A stretch of 64,000 nt of DNA from Pantoea rwandensis (lineage in GTDB: Bacteria > Pseudomonadota > Gammaproteobacteria > Enterobacterales > Enterobacteriaceae): NCBI RefSeq assembly GCF_002095475.1, contig NZ_MLFR01000023.1, positions 1 through 64,000 on the forward strand, written 5' to 3'. Below are positions 37,215-46,684 of this stretch, in pieces; the stretch's first letter is position 1, and the number at the start of each line of letters is the position of its first letter. A program made the translations under genes and the position numbers. Below the pieces are notes generated by a model that worked only from the letters and a program-made list of their open reading frames with translations, had not been told where the DNA came from and did not search any database.

Positions 37215-39307
37215 ATGAGCATAAATCGAATTCCTGTCAATTTCAGCGACCGTCGTCGCCGCGCCACCGATCAGTTTGTTCGTCGCGTGGTAACGGCCTG
37301 TGGCGTGGGAATTTTGCTGCTGATGCTGCTACTTTTCTTCTGGCTCATTTGGGTCGTGTTACCGCTTTTCAGCGCGCCCGGCATGCAAGCCACCACCAAT
37401 CTGCAACTTTGGGATAAAGCCCCGGTGCTGGCGATGGGCACGGATGGCCATCTTGGCTGGCGTATCAGCCGCGATGAAGCACGCTTTATTCCGCTTGATG
37501 GACAGCCCGCGGGGCAGGCGTTGCCATTGCCCGGCAAACCCGATGCGGCGGTATACAGCAGTAACAGCAGCAGCGTGTTACTCAATATGCAGGGTGAACT
37601 GCTGCTGATGCAACCGCTGATCCATGGAAATCATGGTGAGTGGTACTTCCCGTTTGGCGACCGTCCATTGAGCCTGAAGCAAGGACCGGTCACTCAGATG
37701 GCGTTGGCTTCCCTGAGCGACCATCAATGGCGCATTGCCGCACAAACGCCGGCGGGCATCAGCGTGATGACGCTGGAAAATCAGCAAACGGTTAATCAGA
37801 CTTTACTCCCGCAGCAGCAAGCTGAACATCTACTGCTGTCACCTGATGGTTCACTGCTGTATGCCAGCGAAGGGCGTCTGCTGCGCGTGTGGCAAATCAC
37901 CGCCGAGGGCGCGGAACTCCGTGAAACGCAGACACTCAATCAGCGACCGCAAAGCCTGCATATCCTGACGGGCGGGCGCACGCTGCTGATTCAGGATGCG
38001 CAGGGCGTACAGCAGTGGTTTGCGATTGCGGGTGATAAAGGGCCACGTCTGCAACAGATTCATACCTTTGCCCGTAGCGAGGATGCGCTAAGCATCGTGC
38101 CTGAACCGCAGCGCCGCGTGTTCGCCACTTTCAATGCCGCTGGAGAGATCAAGCTGTTTGCCAGTAAACAGCAGGGACCGATTCTCACACGCCAACTGGC
38201 GCCGGGTATCCAGTCACTGGCATTTTCACCGCGCGGTGATGCACTGATTGTTGAACGTGATGGGCAGTGGCAGCAGTTTGCGCTGGATAATCCGTGGCCA
38301 GATTTTACCTGGCGCAATTTGTGGCAGAAAATCTGGTACGAGAACTATCCGCAGCCCGATTATGTGTGGCAATCCACGGCTGCGGGCGACAGCTATCAGG
38401 CTAAATTTAGCTTAATCCCGATGGTGGTTGGCACTTTGAAAGCCGCCGCGCTGGCGCTGCTGTTTGCCACGCCACTGGCACTGGCAGCGGCGATGTATAC
38501 CGCATGGTTTATGTCGCCGGGATTACGGCGCTGGGTTAAACCGGGCATTGAAATGATGGGCGCACTACCGAGTGTGGTGATTGGGCTGATTGCGGGCGTA
38601 TGGCTGGCTCCACATATCAGTACCGCGCTGGTGGGAGTGCTGCTGTTGCCACTGGTGCTCGCGGTCACGCTGTTATTGTGTGGGGTGCTCAGTCCTTACC
38701 TGCCACTCAGCTGGCGTCGTCCAGGATTTGAAGTGATTTTGCTGTTGCCGGTGTTGCTGGCCGTGACGTTGCTGACATTGTGGCTGCCGACGCAGCTGTG
38801 GCCCAACATGGGTGAGCACCTGGCACATTATGAGCAGCGTAATCTGTTGGTGGCGGCATTAGCGATGGGCTTTGCCCTGGTCCCCTTAATTTTTACCCTG
38901 TCAGAGGATGCGCTGTTTAGCGTGCCAGGGGCGTTAGGGCAAGGTTCGCTGGCTTTAGGTGCAACACCGTGGCAAACCCTGACACGCGTCGTGCTGCCAG
39001 GCGCCTCGGCGGGGATATTTGCGGCATTAATGATTGGTTTTGGTCGGGCCGTGGTGAAACCATGATCGTGCTGATGGCCACAGGTAACACGCCCGTCAGT
39101 GAGGGTGGGCTGTTTGCCGGGTTGCGTGCGCTCTCGGCGAACATCGCGATTGAAATGCCGGAAGCGGCAGCGGGCAGCGCGCATTACCGCATCTTGTTCC
39201 TGAGTGCGCTGCTATTACTGATGTTTACCCTGGTGATTAACACCGTAGCGGAGCTGATTCGTCAGCGCTTACGGCAGCGTTACAGCCAGCATGAGGGTCA
39301 GGGATGA
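37215..39307 (+). pseudogene. pstC: PstC-like phosphate ABC permease with a large periplasmic domain, -1 frameshift near the 3' end
   Basis: The frame from 37215 runs 616 residues to a stop at 39063-39065 after GFGRAV. Reading +1 from about 39053 continues GETMIVLMATGNTP and so on to RYSQHEGQG, ending at 39307. The conserved permease sequence GRAxGETMxVLMxxGN is restored by adding one G to the GTGG at 39051-39054. The repaired protein is about 697 residues. It has one helix (about 28-50), a periplasmic domain of roughly 330 residues with beta-propeller-like repeats (for example SPDGSLLYASEGRLLRVW), then about six membrane helices with the EAA-type loop GALGQGSLALGATPWQT. Such long PstC forms occur in gamma-proteobacteria. 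Either a true lesion or a sequence error. Confidence 0.85.
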
Positions 39308-40902
39308 AAGCGATGCGTCAAAATGACCGCTGGCGCTGGCTGACAGCCGGGGCGGTGGCGGTGTGCCTGCTGGCCTTCACATTGCTCATCGGCTTGTTGG
39401 GCTGGCAGGGCGTGCGCGCCTTCTGGCCGCAGCCGGTTGATCAATATCTGTTCCAGCCACCGGAAGGGGCCGCGGTGATGGTGCTGGGTGAAACGCTGCA
39501 CAAACAGCCGCAGGGTGAGCAGTGGCGCTACGTGGTGAAAACCGGCAACCGTGATTTTGCGGCACCGGATTTCCGCGTGCTCTACAGCCAAGGTTCAGCA
39601 AAAACCCGCCGACCAGCCGATGCAATCGTGTTGCAGCGACGCAGTGGTGGCAACGCTTACGGCTGGCTCATCGAACTGCGGGAAGATAACGAAGTGTTGA
39701 CCGCCCGCGACCGTGATGCCCTGCTTCATCAACGTTTGTTGCAGGTACACGAGACGTTGCGGCAGGCGAGCCATATTCGCCGCGTGAAAATGGCGCGCCT
39801 TAACGCTCAACTAGAAAGTTTGCAGCAGCAAGCCGATGAGCAGCAGCACCGTGGCACTTTTACCCTGCAGGAACAATCGGAATTTGATGCCAACAGTGTG
39901 GCGTTACAGCGCAGCTTTAGTGCGCTGGCGCAGCAATTGACGCATCTGCAGCACGAGAGCCAGCGCGATACCTTGGTGCTGCGCGATGTACAGGGCCAGG
40001 ATCACATCATTCCGCTGGCGCAGGTGGTCGATGCCTGGTACCCCAATGCGATGTCATGGAGTCAGAAAACTCGTCACTTTTTCAGTCAGATCTGGCAATT
40101 CGTGAGCGACTCACCGATATCAGGCGGCGGCGAGAGCGGTGCCTTCCCGGCTATATTTGGTACGGTATTGATGGTGCTGCTGATGTCGATCATCGTCATG
40201 CCGCTGGGCGTGATCGCCGCCGTTTGGCTGCATGAATACGCAGGCCGCAATGCATTAACGCGATTAGTCCGTATTGCGGTGGTAAACCTCGCTGGCGTGC
40301 CCTCGATTGTGTATGGCGTATTTGGTTTGGGCTTTTTTGTCTGGTTGATTGGCGGCACCCTCGACCAGCTATTTTTCTCACGCTCACTGCCCAATCCGAC
40401 CTTTGGCACGCCAGGTCTACTCTGGGCGGCATTGACGCTGGCGCTGCTCACGCTGCCAGTGGTGATTGTGGCGACGGAAGAGGGCTTGTCGCGTATTCCG
40501 GATAATCTGCGCCAGGGGTCTTTGGCTCTCGGCGCGACCCAAGCGGAAACGCTGTGGCGTGTGGTATTACCGCTGGCGGTGCCAGCGATGCTGACCGGTC
40601 TGATTTTGGCGGTAGCGCGCGCGGCGGGTGAAACCGCACCGCTGATGCTGGTGGGTGTGGTGAAGATGGCACCTGAGCTTCCGGTCGATGCGGTGTTCCC
40701 GTACCTGCATCTGGACCGCAAATTTATGCACCTCGGCTTTCAGATTTACGATTTGGCTTTCCAGAGTCCCAATATCGACGCTGACCGACCGCTGGTTTAC
40801 GCTACCGCATTACTGCTGGTGGTGATTATCCTGTCGCTTAATTTGCTGGCCATGGCACTACGCCATCGTCTGCGTGAGCGTTACCGGCTTATGACGCATT
40901 AA
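39304..40902 (+). CDS. pstA: PstA-like phosphate ABC permease
   Basis: 532 residues, much longer than E. coli PstA (296). One membrane helix (about 14-36), then a periplasmic segment of roughly 210 residues including a predicted coiled coil (about 140-220, LHQRLLQVHETLRQAS and LESLQQQADEQQH), then a six-helix permease core (about 265-530). The EAA loop is NLRQGSLALGATQAETLWRVVLP, and ARAAGETAPLMLVG is the PstA signature. It overlaps the 3' end of the PstC-like frame by 4 nt and precedes pstB by 11 nt. It forms the channel with PstC; the substrate is inferred from homology. Confidence 0.92.
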   Translation: MKAMRQNDRWRWLTAGAVAVCLLAFTLLIGLLGWQGVRAFWPQPVDQYLFQPPEGAAVMVLGETLHKQPQGEQWRYVVKTGNRDFAAPDFRVLYSQGSAKTRRPADAIVLQRRSGGNAYGWLIELREDNEVLTARDRDALLHQRLLQVHETLRQASHIRRVKMARLNAQLESLQQQADEQQHRGTFTLQEQSEFDANSVALQRSFSALAQQLTHLQHESQRDTLVLRDVQGQDHIIPLAQVVDAWYPNAMSWSQKTRHFFSQIWQFVSDSPISGGGESGAFPAIFGTVLMVLLMSIIVMPLGVIAAVWLHEYAGRNALTRLVRIAVVNLAGVPSIVYGVFGLGFFVWLIGGTLDQLFFSRSLPNPTFGTPGLLWAALTLALLTLPVVIVATEEGLSRIPDNLRQGSLALGATQAETLWRVVLPLAVPAMLTGLILAVARAAGETAPLMLVGVVKMAPELPVDAVFPYLHLDRKFMHLGFQIYDLAFQSPNIDADRPLVYATALLLVVIILSLNLLAMALRHRLRERYRLMTH

Positions 40903-40913
40903 AAGGTTTATAG

Positions 40914-41681
40914 ATGACGCCCGATTACGACATCGCATTGACCGTTAACCAGCTTTCGTTGTGGTACGGCGAGCGCCAGGCGCTGAACAGTATTGATTTG
41001 CAGATCCCTAAAAATCGCATTACCGCGCTGATCGGTCCCTCTGGCTGTGGGAAATCAACGCTGCTGCGCTGCTTTAATCGCATGAATGATGTGATTGATC
41101 GCTGCCGTATTGAGGGGGAGATCCTGCTCGATCAACATGCGGTGATGCAGGAAAATCAGGATCTGCCCGCGCTGCGTCGCCGTATTGGCATGGTGTTTCA
41201 GCGACCCAATCCGTTCCCAAAATCCATTTATGAAAATGTGGTGTATGGCCTGCGTCTGCAAGGTGTGCGCGACCGCCGGGTGCTGAATGAAGCCTGCGAG
41301 CGTGCATTGCGGGCCGCAGCATTGTGGAGCGAAGTGAAAGATCAGCTGGCACAGAATGCGTTGACGCTCTCTAGCGGCCAGCAGCAGCGCTTAGTGATTG
41401 CGCGAGCCATCGCCATTGAACCGGAAGTGTTGTTGCTGGATGAGCCGACATCGGCGCTGGATCCGATTTCAACGTTGGTTATCGAAGAGTTGATGACTAC
41501 GCTGAAGCAGCATTTCACCTTAGTGTTGGTGACGCACAACATGCAGCAGGCGGCACGCGTGTCCGACTACACGGCGTTTATGCATAATGGCCAACTGGTG
41601 GAGTTCGACGAAACTGATCGGATATTCACCTCACCTAGAGCGCGAAAAACCGAGGATTACATTACGGGTAGGTTTGGGTAA
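40914..41681 (+). CDS. pstB: PstB-like phosphate ABC ATPase with a variant signature motif
   Basis: 255 residues (E. coli PstB 257). It energises phosphate uptake. Walker [10 protein letters not shown] (41-49), Q loop [16 protein letters not shown], Walker [14 protein letters not shown] (about 173-185), H-loop [10 protein letters not shown]. The ABC signature reads LSSGQQQRL (Leu152-Gln156) instead of the usual LSGGQQQRL: the third residue of LSGGQ is Ser154, clear in the DNA as TCT AGC GGC CAG. ATPase activity may be altered. It is the last gene of the operon. There is no pstS or phoU nearby, so it must borrow a binding protein or work without one. Confidence 0.93.
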   Translation: MTPDYDIALTVNQLSLWYGERQALNSIDLQIPKNRITALIGPSGCGKSTLLRCFNRMNDVIDRCRIEGEILLDQHAVMQENQDLPALRRRIGMVFQRPNPFPKSIYENVVYGLRLQGVRDRRVLNEACERALRAAALWSEVKDQLAQNALTLSSGQQQRLVIARAIAIEPEVLLLDEPTSALDPISTLVIEELMTTLKQHFTLVLVTHNMQQAARVSDYTAFMHNGQLVEFDETDRIFTSPRARKTEDYITGRFG

Positions 41682-41728
41682 TTTTGCGATTTAAAGCGGC
41701 GTAATTTCTGCATGCAATAAAAAAACAG

Positions 41729-41988
41729 CGTGATAAATCGCGTAATGCCGCTCACTTAAGCCAATCAGTGCGTATTTAAGCCGGTACGCATGAATGCGTA
41801 CCCTACGAAAACCGCACCGAACAATGTTGGGCCGTAATTAACCACACCTAGCAATGTAGGGTTGCCATTGACTGCACCGAACAATGTAGAGTTGCCATTA
41901 ACTGCACCTAACAATGTAGGGTCGCCATTAATGCGACCGAAACGCACTTAAGTAACAAGCATTACACGATAAATCGCGACGTTACGCT
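41729..41988. repeat. Dispersed repeat element, copy 2, with four 30-bp tandem units
   Basis: Same structure as copy 1 (29458-29715). Four 30-bp units lie in register at 41810-41839, 41840-41869, 41870-41899 and 41900-41929, each built on ACCGNACCTAACAATGTAGG, then GTNGCCATT. The left flank has CTCACTTAAGCCAATCAGTG, then the perfect hairpin GGTACGCAT/GA/ATGCGTACC (41782-41801). The right flank ends ACGCACTTAAG...AGCATTACACGATAAATCGCG. It lies between the convergent pstB and purN genes. Confidence 0.85.
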
Positions 41989-41990
41989 GG

Positions 41991-42629
41991 TCAGTCGTGC
42001 GCGTAACCGGCAGGCGGCAGCGCTTGCCCATCCAGCCAGGCCTTGCCTTCACGCATCTGCAAACGTCCATCGACAAACCAGCTGATCACCAGCGGATAGA
42101 TCGCATGCTCCTGATGCTGCACACGTGCCGTGATTTCTGCTTCATCATCTTCAGCAAATACCGGCACACGTGCCTGTAGAATCACCGGTCCACCATCCAG
42201 CTCATCGGTGACAAAGTGCACCGATGTACCGTGCTCTTCATCGCCATTTTCGAGTGCCTGACGATGGGTATGCAGTCCGGGGTATTTCGGCAACAGCGAC
42301 GGATGAATATTCACCAAGCGGTCGTGATAGTGCGCGACAAAAGCTTGGCTGAGAATGCGCATATAACCGGCCAGCACCACCAGGTCCGGCGCATAAGCGT
42401 CGATTTCCTGCATTAGCTGGCGATCAAAGGCATCACGGTCGGCGAAATCACTGGCGGCGAGCGCATGGGTGGGCACATTCGCTTCCTGCGCACGCGTCAA
42501 ACCAAACGCTGAGGCCTTATTACTGAAAACGGCAGCGAGGCTGCCGTTGATACGCCCGCTTGCGCAGGCGTCAAGGATGGACTGAAGATTGCTACCGTTG
42601 CCGGAGATCAGTACAACCAGTTTTTTCAT
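41991..42629 (-). CDS. purN: Phosphoribosylglycinamide formyltransferase 1
   Basis: 212 residues, equal to E. coli PurN. It formylates GAR with 10-formyl-tetrahydrofolate in step 3 of purine synthesis. Catalytic Asn, His and Asp are in NIHPSLLP (His) and the [12 protein letters not shown] region. The N-terminal [14 protein letters not shown] binds phosphate. The start ATG (42629) overlaps the purM stop as ATGA, so purMN is one coupled operon as in E. coli. Confidence 0.97.
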   Translation of the reverse strand: MKKLVVLISGNGSNLQSILDACASGRINGSLAAVFSNKASAFGLTRAQEANVPTHALAASDFADRDAFDRQLMQEIDAYAPDLVVLAGYMRILSQAFVAHYHDRLVNIHPSLLPKYPGLHTHRQALENGDEEHGTSVHFVTDELDGGPVILQARVPVFAEDDEAEITARVQHQEHAIYPLVISWFVDGRLQMREGKAWLDGQALPPAGYAHD

Positions 42630-43666
42630 GAATTAATAACCACTCGCTCTTCAGCGTCAGAGGCTTTAATCACACCGATTTTCCACGCTTGCTCGCCAGC
42701 GTCGGTCATCAGCTGTACCGCTTTATCGGCATCTGCCGGGCTCAGCGCGATGATCATGCCCACGCCGCAGTTAAAGGTACGGTACATTTCGTGACGGCTG
42801 ACGTTGCCTGCCTGCTGCAACCAAGTGAACACAGACGGCCACTGCCAGCTCTTCTCGTCAATTACCGCCTGAGTATTGTCTGGCAGCACGCGTGGGATAT
42901 TTTCCCAGAAGCCGCCACCGGTCAGGTGAGAAATCGCGTGCACATCCACCTGTTCGATCAGGCTAAGGATGTTTTTCACGTAGATGCGGGTCGGTGCCAG
43001 CAGGTGATCGGCCAGTGGTTTGTCATCCAGCTGTTTGGTTTCTGGGTCAGTCTGGCTGACTTCCAGAATTTTACGCACCAGAGAATAACCGTTCGAATGT
43101 GGGCCGCTTGAGCCCAGTGCGATCAGCACGTCGCCGTCTTGCACTTTCGAACCGTCAATAATTTCTGATTTTTCTACCACGCCAACACAGAAGCCGGCCA
43201 CGTCGTAATCTTCGCCGTGATACATGCCTGGCATCTCTGCGGTTTCACCGCCCACCAGTGCACAACCTGACTGCAAGCAACCTTCGGCGATGCCGGTAAT
43301 CACGGCAGATGCGGTGTCCACATCCAGTTTGCCGGTCGCGTAGTAGTCGAGGAAGAACAGCGGCTCAGCGCCTTGCACAATCAGGTCGTTTACACACATC
43401 GCAACCAGATCGATGCCGATACTGTCATGACGTTTGAGATCCATCGCCAGACGCAGCTTGGTGCCGACGCCATCGGTTCCGGAGACCAGCACAGGCTCGC
43501 GGTATTTCTGCGGCAGCGCACAGAGCGCGCCAAAGCCACCCAGTCCACCCATCACTTCCGGGCGGCGAGTTTTCTTTACTACGCCTTTAATACGGTCAAC
43601 CAGATCGTTACCAGCATCGATATCAACACCGGCGTCTTTGTAGCTGAGAGAGGTTTTGTCGGTCAC
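42626..43666 (-). CDS. purM: Phosphoribosylformylglycinamidine cyclo-ligase (AIR synthetase)
   Basis: 346 residues from the GTG at 43666 ([18 protein letters not shown] as in E. coli, 345 aa). An ATG at 43735 would add 23 unrelated residues reaching into the promoter, so the GTG is preferred; GGGGAT lies upstream. It closes FGAM to AIR with ATP. Conserved glycine-rich segments: [35 protein letters not shown] and [14 protein letters not shown]. Its promoter carries a PurR box, and purN follows with a 4-nt overlap. Confidence 0.97.
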   Translation of the reverse strand: MTDKTSLSYKDAGVDIDAGNDLVDRIKGVVKKTRRPEVMGGLGGFGALCALPQKYREPVLVSGTDGVGTKLRLAMDLKRHDSIGIDLVAMCVNDLIVQGAEPLFFLDYYATGKLDVDTASAVITGIAEGCLQSGCALVGGETAEMPGMYHGEDYDVAGFCVGVVEKSEIIDGSKVQDGDVLIALGSSGPHSNGYSLVRKILEVSQTDPETKQLDDKPLADHLLAPTRIYVKNILSLIEQVDVHAISHLTGGGFWENIPRVLPDNTQAVIDEKSWQWPSVFTWLQQAGNVSRHEMYRTFNCGVGMIIALSPADADKAVQLMTDAGEQAWKIGVIKASDAEERVVINS

Positions 43667-43729
43667 TGCGGAATCCCCACGCGAATTGCGGTTGGTGGCA
43701 AAAATTAAGCGCGCTAATTCTATCAGTGC

Positions 43730-43745
43730 AGGCAAACGTTTGCGA
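43730..43745 (-). promoter_or_regulatory. PurR box upstream of purMN
   Basis: On the minus strand the site reads TCGCAAACGTTTGCCT, 15 of 16 positions of the PurR consensus ANGCAANCGNTTNCNT, with the perfect core GCAAACGTTTGC (43732-43743). It lies 64 bp upstream of the purM GTG, near a possible -10 TAGAAT (43711-43716). Confidence 0.8.
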
Positions 43746-43856
43746 GTGCCATCTCACGCCGCTTTGCACAGCGCTGGTTTTTCGCCAATCCTTATGATTA
43801 CGCGGATTGCGCTAAGCCATTGACCAATGACAAGTGGCGCAGCGGCAAAAAGGCGG

Positions 43857-43878
43857 TATAATCCGGCGATTTTTTTTT
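43857..43878 (+). promoter_or_regulatory. upp promoter with UTP-sensitive start region
   Basis: A perfect -10 TATAAT (43857-43862) is followed by CCGGC, then GA and nine T residues (43868-43878). In E. coli upp, start-site choice at G versus A before a T tract, plus reiterative U addition, lowers expression when UTP is high (work from the Turnbough group). The arrangement here is the same. No good -35 hexamer is visible. Confidence 0.75.
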
Positions 43879-43906
43879 AGCTCAACTCAATTCCGGGAGA
43901 ACAATC

Positions 43907-44533
43907 ATGAAGATCGTGGAAGTCAAACACCCGCTGGTCAAACATAAACTGGGCCTGATGCGTGAGCATGATATCAGCACCAAACGCTTCCGCGAGCTGG
44001 CCTCGGAAGTCGGCAGCCTGCTGACTTATGAAGCCACCGCCGATCTGGCCACTGAGCGCGTCACCATCGAAGGCTGGAATGGCCCGGTCGACGTCGACCA
44101 AATCAAAGGCAAAAAAATCACCGTGGTGCCGATCCTGCGTGCGGGCCTCGGCATGATGGAAGGCGTGCTGGAACACGTTCCAAGCGCGCGTATCAGCGTG
44201 GTGGGTGTCTACCGTGATGAAGAGACGCTGGAGCCAGTACCGTACTTCCAGAAGCTGGTGTCTAACATCGAAGAGCGCCTGGCGCTGGTGGTTGACCCGA
44301 TGCTGGCCACCGGTGGTTCGATGATCGCCACCATCGACCTGCTGAAAAAAGCCGGCTGCAACAGCATTAAAGTGCTGGTGCTGGTAGCCGCGCCAGAAGG
44401 TATTGCGGCGTTGGAAAAAGCGCATCCAGACGTTGAACTCTACACCGCGTCAATCGATCAGGGATTGAACGAGAAGGGCTATATCATTCCAGGTCTCGGC
44501 GATGCCGGCGATAAGATCTTCGGAACGAAATAA
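43907..44533 (+). CDS. upp: Uracil phosphoribosyltransferase
   Basis: 208 residues, equal to E. coli Upp. It salvages uracil with PRPP to give UMP. The PRPP loop is [12 protein letters not shown] (about 128-139) and the uracil-binding end is [13 protein letters not shown]. The start ATG follows CGGGAGAA. It is the first gene of upp-uraA; a terminator-like hairpin separates the two. Confidence 0.98.
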   Translation: MKIVEVKHPLVKHKLGLMREHDISTKRFRELASEVGSLLTYEATADLATERVTIEGWNGPVDVDQIKGKKITVVPILRAGLGMMEGVLEHVPSARISVVGVYRDEETLEPVPYFQKLVSNIEERLALVVDPMLATGGSMIATIDLLKKAGCNSIKVLVLVAAPEGIAALEKAHPDVELYTASIDQGLNEKGYIIPGLGDAGDKIFGTK

Positions 44534-44543
44534 ATAAAGCATC

Positions 44544-44570
44544 AAGCCGGCCAGAGAGTCGGCTTTTTTT
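44544..44570 (+). terminator. Terminator-like hairpin between upp and uraA
   Basis: AAGCCG...CGGCTT (44544-44564) encloses GCCAGAGAGT and is followed by a run of eight T residues. It probably trims readthrough into uraA. Confidence 0.75.
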
Positions 44571-44605
44571 TGGCAAAAAATAAAACATAACTCAAGGGGA
44601 TATCA

Positions 44606-45889
44606 ATGACTCGTCGCGCGATCGGGGTAGACGAACGTCCACCGCTGCTGCAAACCATTCCACTCAGCCTGCAACACCTGTTCGCCATGTTTGGTGCCAC
44701 GGTGCTGGTGCCGATTCTGTTCCACATCAACCCGGCCACCGTTCTGCTGTTCAACGGCGTCGGCACGTTGCTGTATCTGTTTATCTGCAAAGGCAAAATT
44801 CCGGCGTATTTAGGATCGAGCTTTGCCTTTATTTCACCGGTGCTGCTGCTATTACCGCTGGGTTATGAAGTGGCGCTGGGCGGCTTTATTCTGTGTGGTT
44901 TCCTGTTCTGTGTGGTGGCGCTGATTGTGAAAAAAGCCGGCACTGGCTGGCTTGACGTGATGTTCCCACCCGCCGCGATGGGTGCGATTGTCGCGGTGAT
45001 CGGTCTGGAACTGGCAGGTGTTGCCGCGAATATGGCGGGCTTGCTGCCTGCAGATGGCACCTCGGCTGACAGCAAAACCATTATCATCTCAATGGTGACG
45101 CTGGCTGTCACCGTGTTTGGTTCGGTGCTGTTCCGTGGTTTTCTCGCCATCATCCCGATTCTGATCGGTGTACTGGTGGGCTATGCACTCTCTACCTTCA
45201 TGGGAATCGTCAACTGGCAGTCCGTTGCTGATGCGCCATGGTTTGCGCTGCCCACCTTCTACACGCCACGCTTCGAATGGGCGGCGATGTTGACGATCTT
45301 GCCAGCCGCTTTGGTCGTGATCGCTGAGCACGTTGGCCACTTAGTTGTCACCGCCAATATCGTGAAAAAAGATCTGATTCGCGACCCGGGTCTGCATCGC
45401 TCTATGTTCGCCAACGGTTTATCCACCATGATCTCCGGCTTCTTCGGTTCAACTCCGAACACCACCTACGGCGAAAACATCGGCGTGATGGCGATCACTC
45501 GCGTATACAGCACCTGGGTGATTGGCGGGGCGGCGATCTTCGCGATTCTGCTCTCTTGCGTAGGTAAACTGGCAGCCGCGATTCAAGCGATCCCGGTGCC
45601 GGTGATGGGCGGAGTTTCCTTGCTGCTGTACGGCGTGATTGGTGCTTCCGGTATTCGTGTACTGATTGAATCCAAAGTGGATTACAACAAAGCGCAGAAC
45701 CTGATCCTGACCTCCGTGATCCTGATCATTGGCGTGAGCGGCGCGAAAGTACACATCGGTGCTGCAGAGCTGAAAGGCATGGCGCTGGCGACCATCGTGG
45801 GCGTGGCCTTGGCACTGATTTTCCGCGTAATCAACCTATTACGCCCGGAAGAGGTGGTGCTGGATGCGGAAGAGAAGCGCGAAGCCTAA
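44606..45889 (+). CDS. uraA: Uracil:H+ symporter
   Basis: 427 residues (E. coli 429). A 14-helix nucleobase-ascorbate-type (NCS2) permease in the inner membrane. Hydrophobic segments span most of the length. The uracil-binding Glu is in VVIAEHVGHLVVT (E. coli Glu241), and the second in STPNTTYGENIGVMAITRV (Glu290). GGGG at 44596-44599 precedes the ATG. Operon with upp, so uptake and salvage of uracil are paired. Confidence 0.97.
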   Translation: MTRRAIGVDERPPLLQTIPLSLQHLFAMFGATVLVPILFHINPATVLLFNGVGTLLYLFICKGKIPAYLGSSFAFISPVLLLLPLGYEVALGGFILCGFLFCVVALIVKKAGTGWLDVMFPPAAMGAIVAVIGLELAGVAANMAGLLPADGTSADSKTIIISMVTLAVTVFGSVLFRGFLAIIPILIGVLVGYALSTFMGIVNWQSVADAPWFALPTFYTPRFEWAAMLTILPAALVVIAEHVGHLVVTANIVKKDLIRDPGLHRSMFANGLSTMISGFFGSTPNTTYGENIGVMAITRVYSTWVIGGAAIFAILLSCVGKLAAAIQAIPVPVMGGVSLLLYGVIGASGIRVLIESKVDYNKAQNLILTSVILIIGVSGAKVHIGAAELKGMALATIVGVALALIFRVINLLRPEEVVLDAEEKREA

Positions 45890-45982
45890 TGCGCTTAGCC
45901 GGGCAGGGAAGCCTGGTTCATCTCTTGCAAAGATCATGATAAACTTGCGCCGTTTTCTGCCTGCTCATCCGTTGAGGTACTT

Positions 45983-46684
45983 CTGAACACGCCGGCACAG
46001 CTATCACTGCCACTCTATTTACCCGATGATGAAACCTTTGCCAGTTTCTGGCCGGGGGAAAATCCGTCTCTGTTGGCGGCGCTGCAAGGCGCACTCTCTC
46101 AGCAACACGGCAGCTATCTCTATTTTTGGTCACGCGAAGGCGGCGGCCGTAGTCACTTACTGCATGCAGCTTGTGCTGAGATGTCAGCCCGCGGTGAAGC
46201 GGTGGGTTATGTGCCGTTGGATAAACGCACCTGGTTTGTGCCAGAAGTGTTGGACGGTATGGAGAACCTGGCACTGGTCTGCATTGATAACATTGAATGC
46301 ATTGCCGGTGATGCCGAGTGGGAGATGGCGATCTTTGATCTCTACAACCGCATTCTGGAAATCGGCAAAACGCGTCTGCTGATCACCGGCGATCGTCCAC
46401 CGCGTCAGCTCAATCTTGGCCTGCCGGACCTGGCTTCCCGTCTCGACTGGGGGCAGATTTATCGTTTGCAGCCACTGTCAGATGAAGACAAACTCCAGGC
46501 GATGCAAATGCGGGCAGGACTGCGTGGTTTTGAGCTACCGGAAGATGTCGGGCGCTTCCTGCTGAAACGCCTCGACCGCGAAATGCGCACGCTGTTTGAT
46601 ACTCTGGATAGACTCGATCGCGCCTCAATTAGTGCACAGCGCAAACTCACCATTCCCTTCGTCAAAGAAGCGCTGGGGCTTTAA
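45983..46684 (+). CDS. hda: Hda, regulatory inactivator of DnaA, starting at a CTG codon
   Basis: From the CTG at 45983 the protein is 233 residues, equal to E. coli Hda, and its N-terminus [18 protein letters not shown] matches. This carries the QLSLP clamp-binding motif without which Hda could not act. A TTG at 46073 would give 203 residues but remove the motif. Non-AUG (CUG) initiation is known for E. coli hda. Hda-ADP with the beta clamp stimulates ATP hydrolysis by DnaA and prevents over-initiation. AAA+ fold: [15 protein letters not shown] (Walker A-like), LVCIDNIE (Walker B), and Arg finger in the ASRLDWGQ region. TGAGG (45973-45977) is the Shine-Dalgarno. Confidence 0.93.
   Translation: MNTPAQLSLPLYLPDDETFASFWPGENPSLLAALQGALSQQHGSYLYFWSREGGGRSHLLHAACAEMSARGEAVGYVPLDKRTWFVPEVLDGMENLALVCIDNIECIAGDAEWEMAIFDLYNRILEIGKTRLLITGDRPPRQLNLGLPDLASRLDWGQIYRLQPLSDEDKLQAMQMRAGLRGFELPEDVGRFLLKRLDREMRTLFDTLDRLDRASISAQRKLTIPFVKEALGL

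Noticed and set aside
41765-41947. Minus-strand open frame of 60 codons in repeat copy 2
   Set aside because: Same cause as in copy 1; opposite strand and unrelated protein, so no conserved coding.
46073-46684. Shorter hda from a TTG start
   Set aside because: It would remove the clamp-binding QLSLP region that matches E. coli Hda; the CTG at 45983 with a Shine-Dalgarno restores the full protein.
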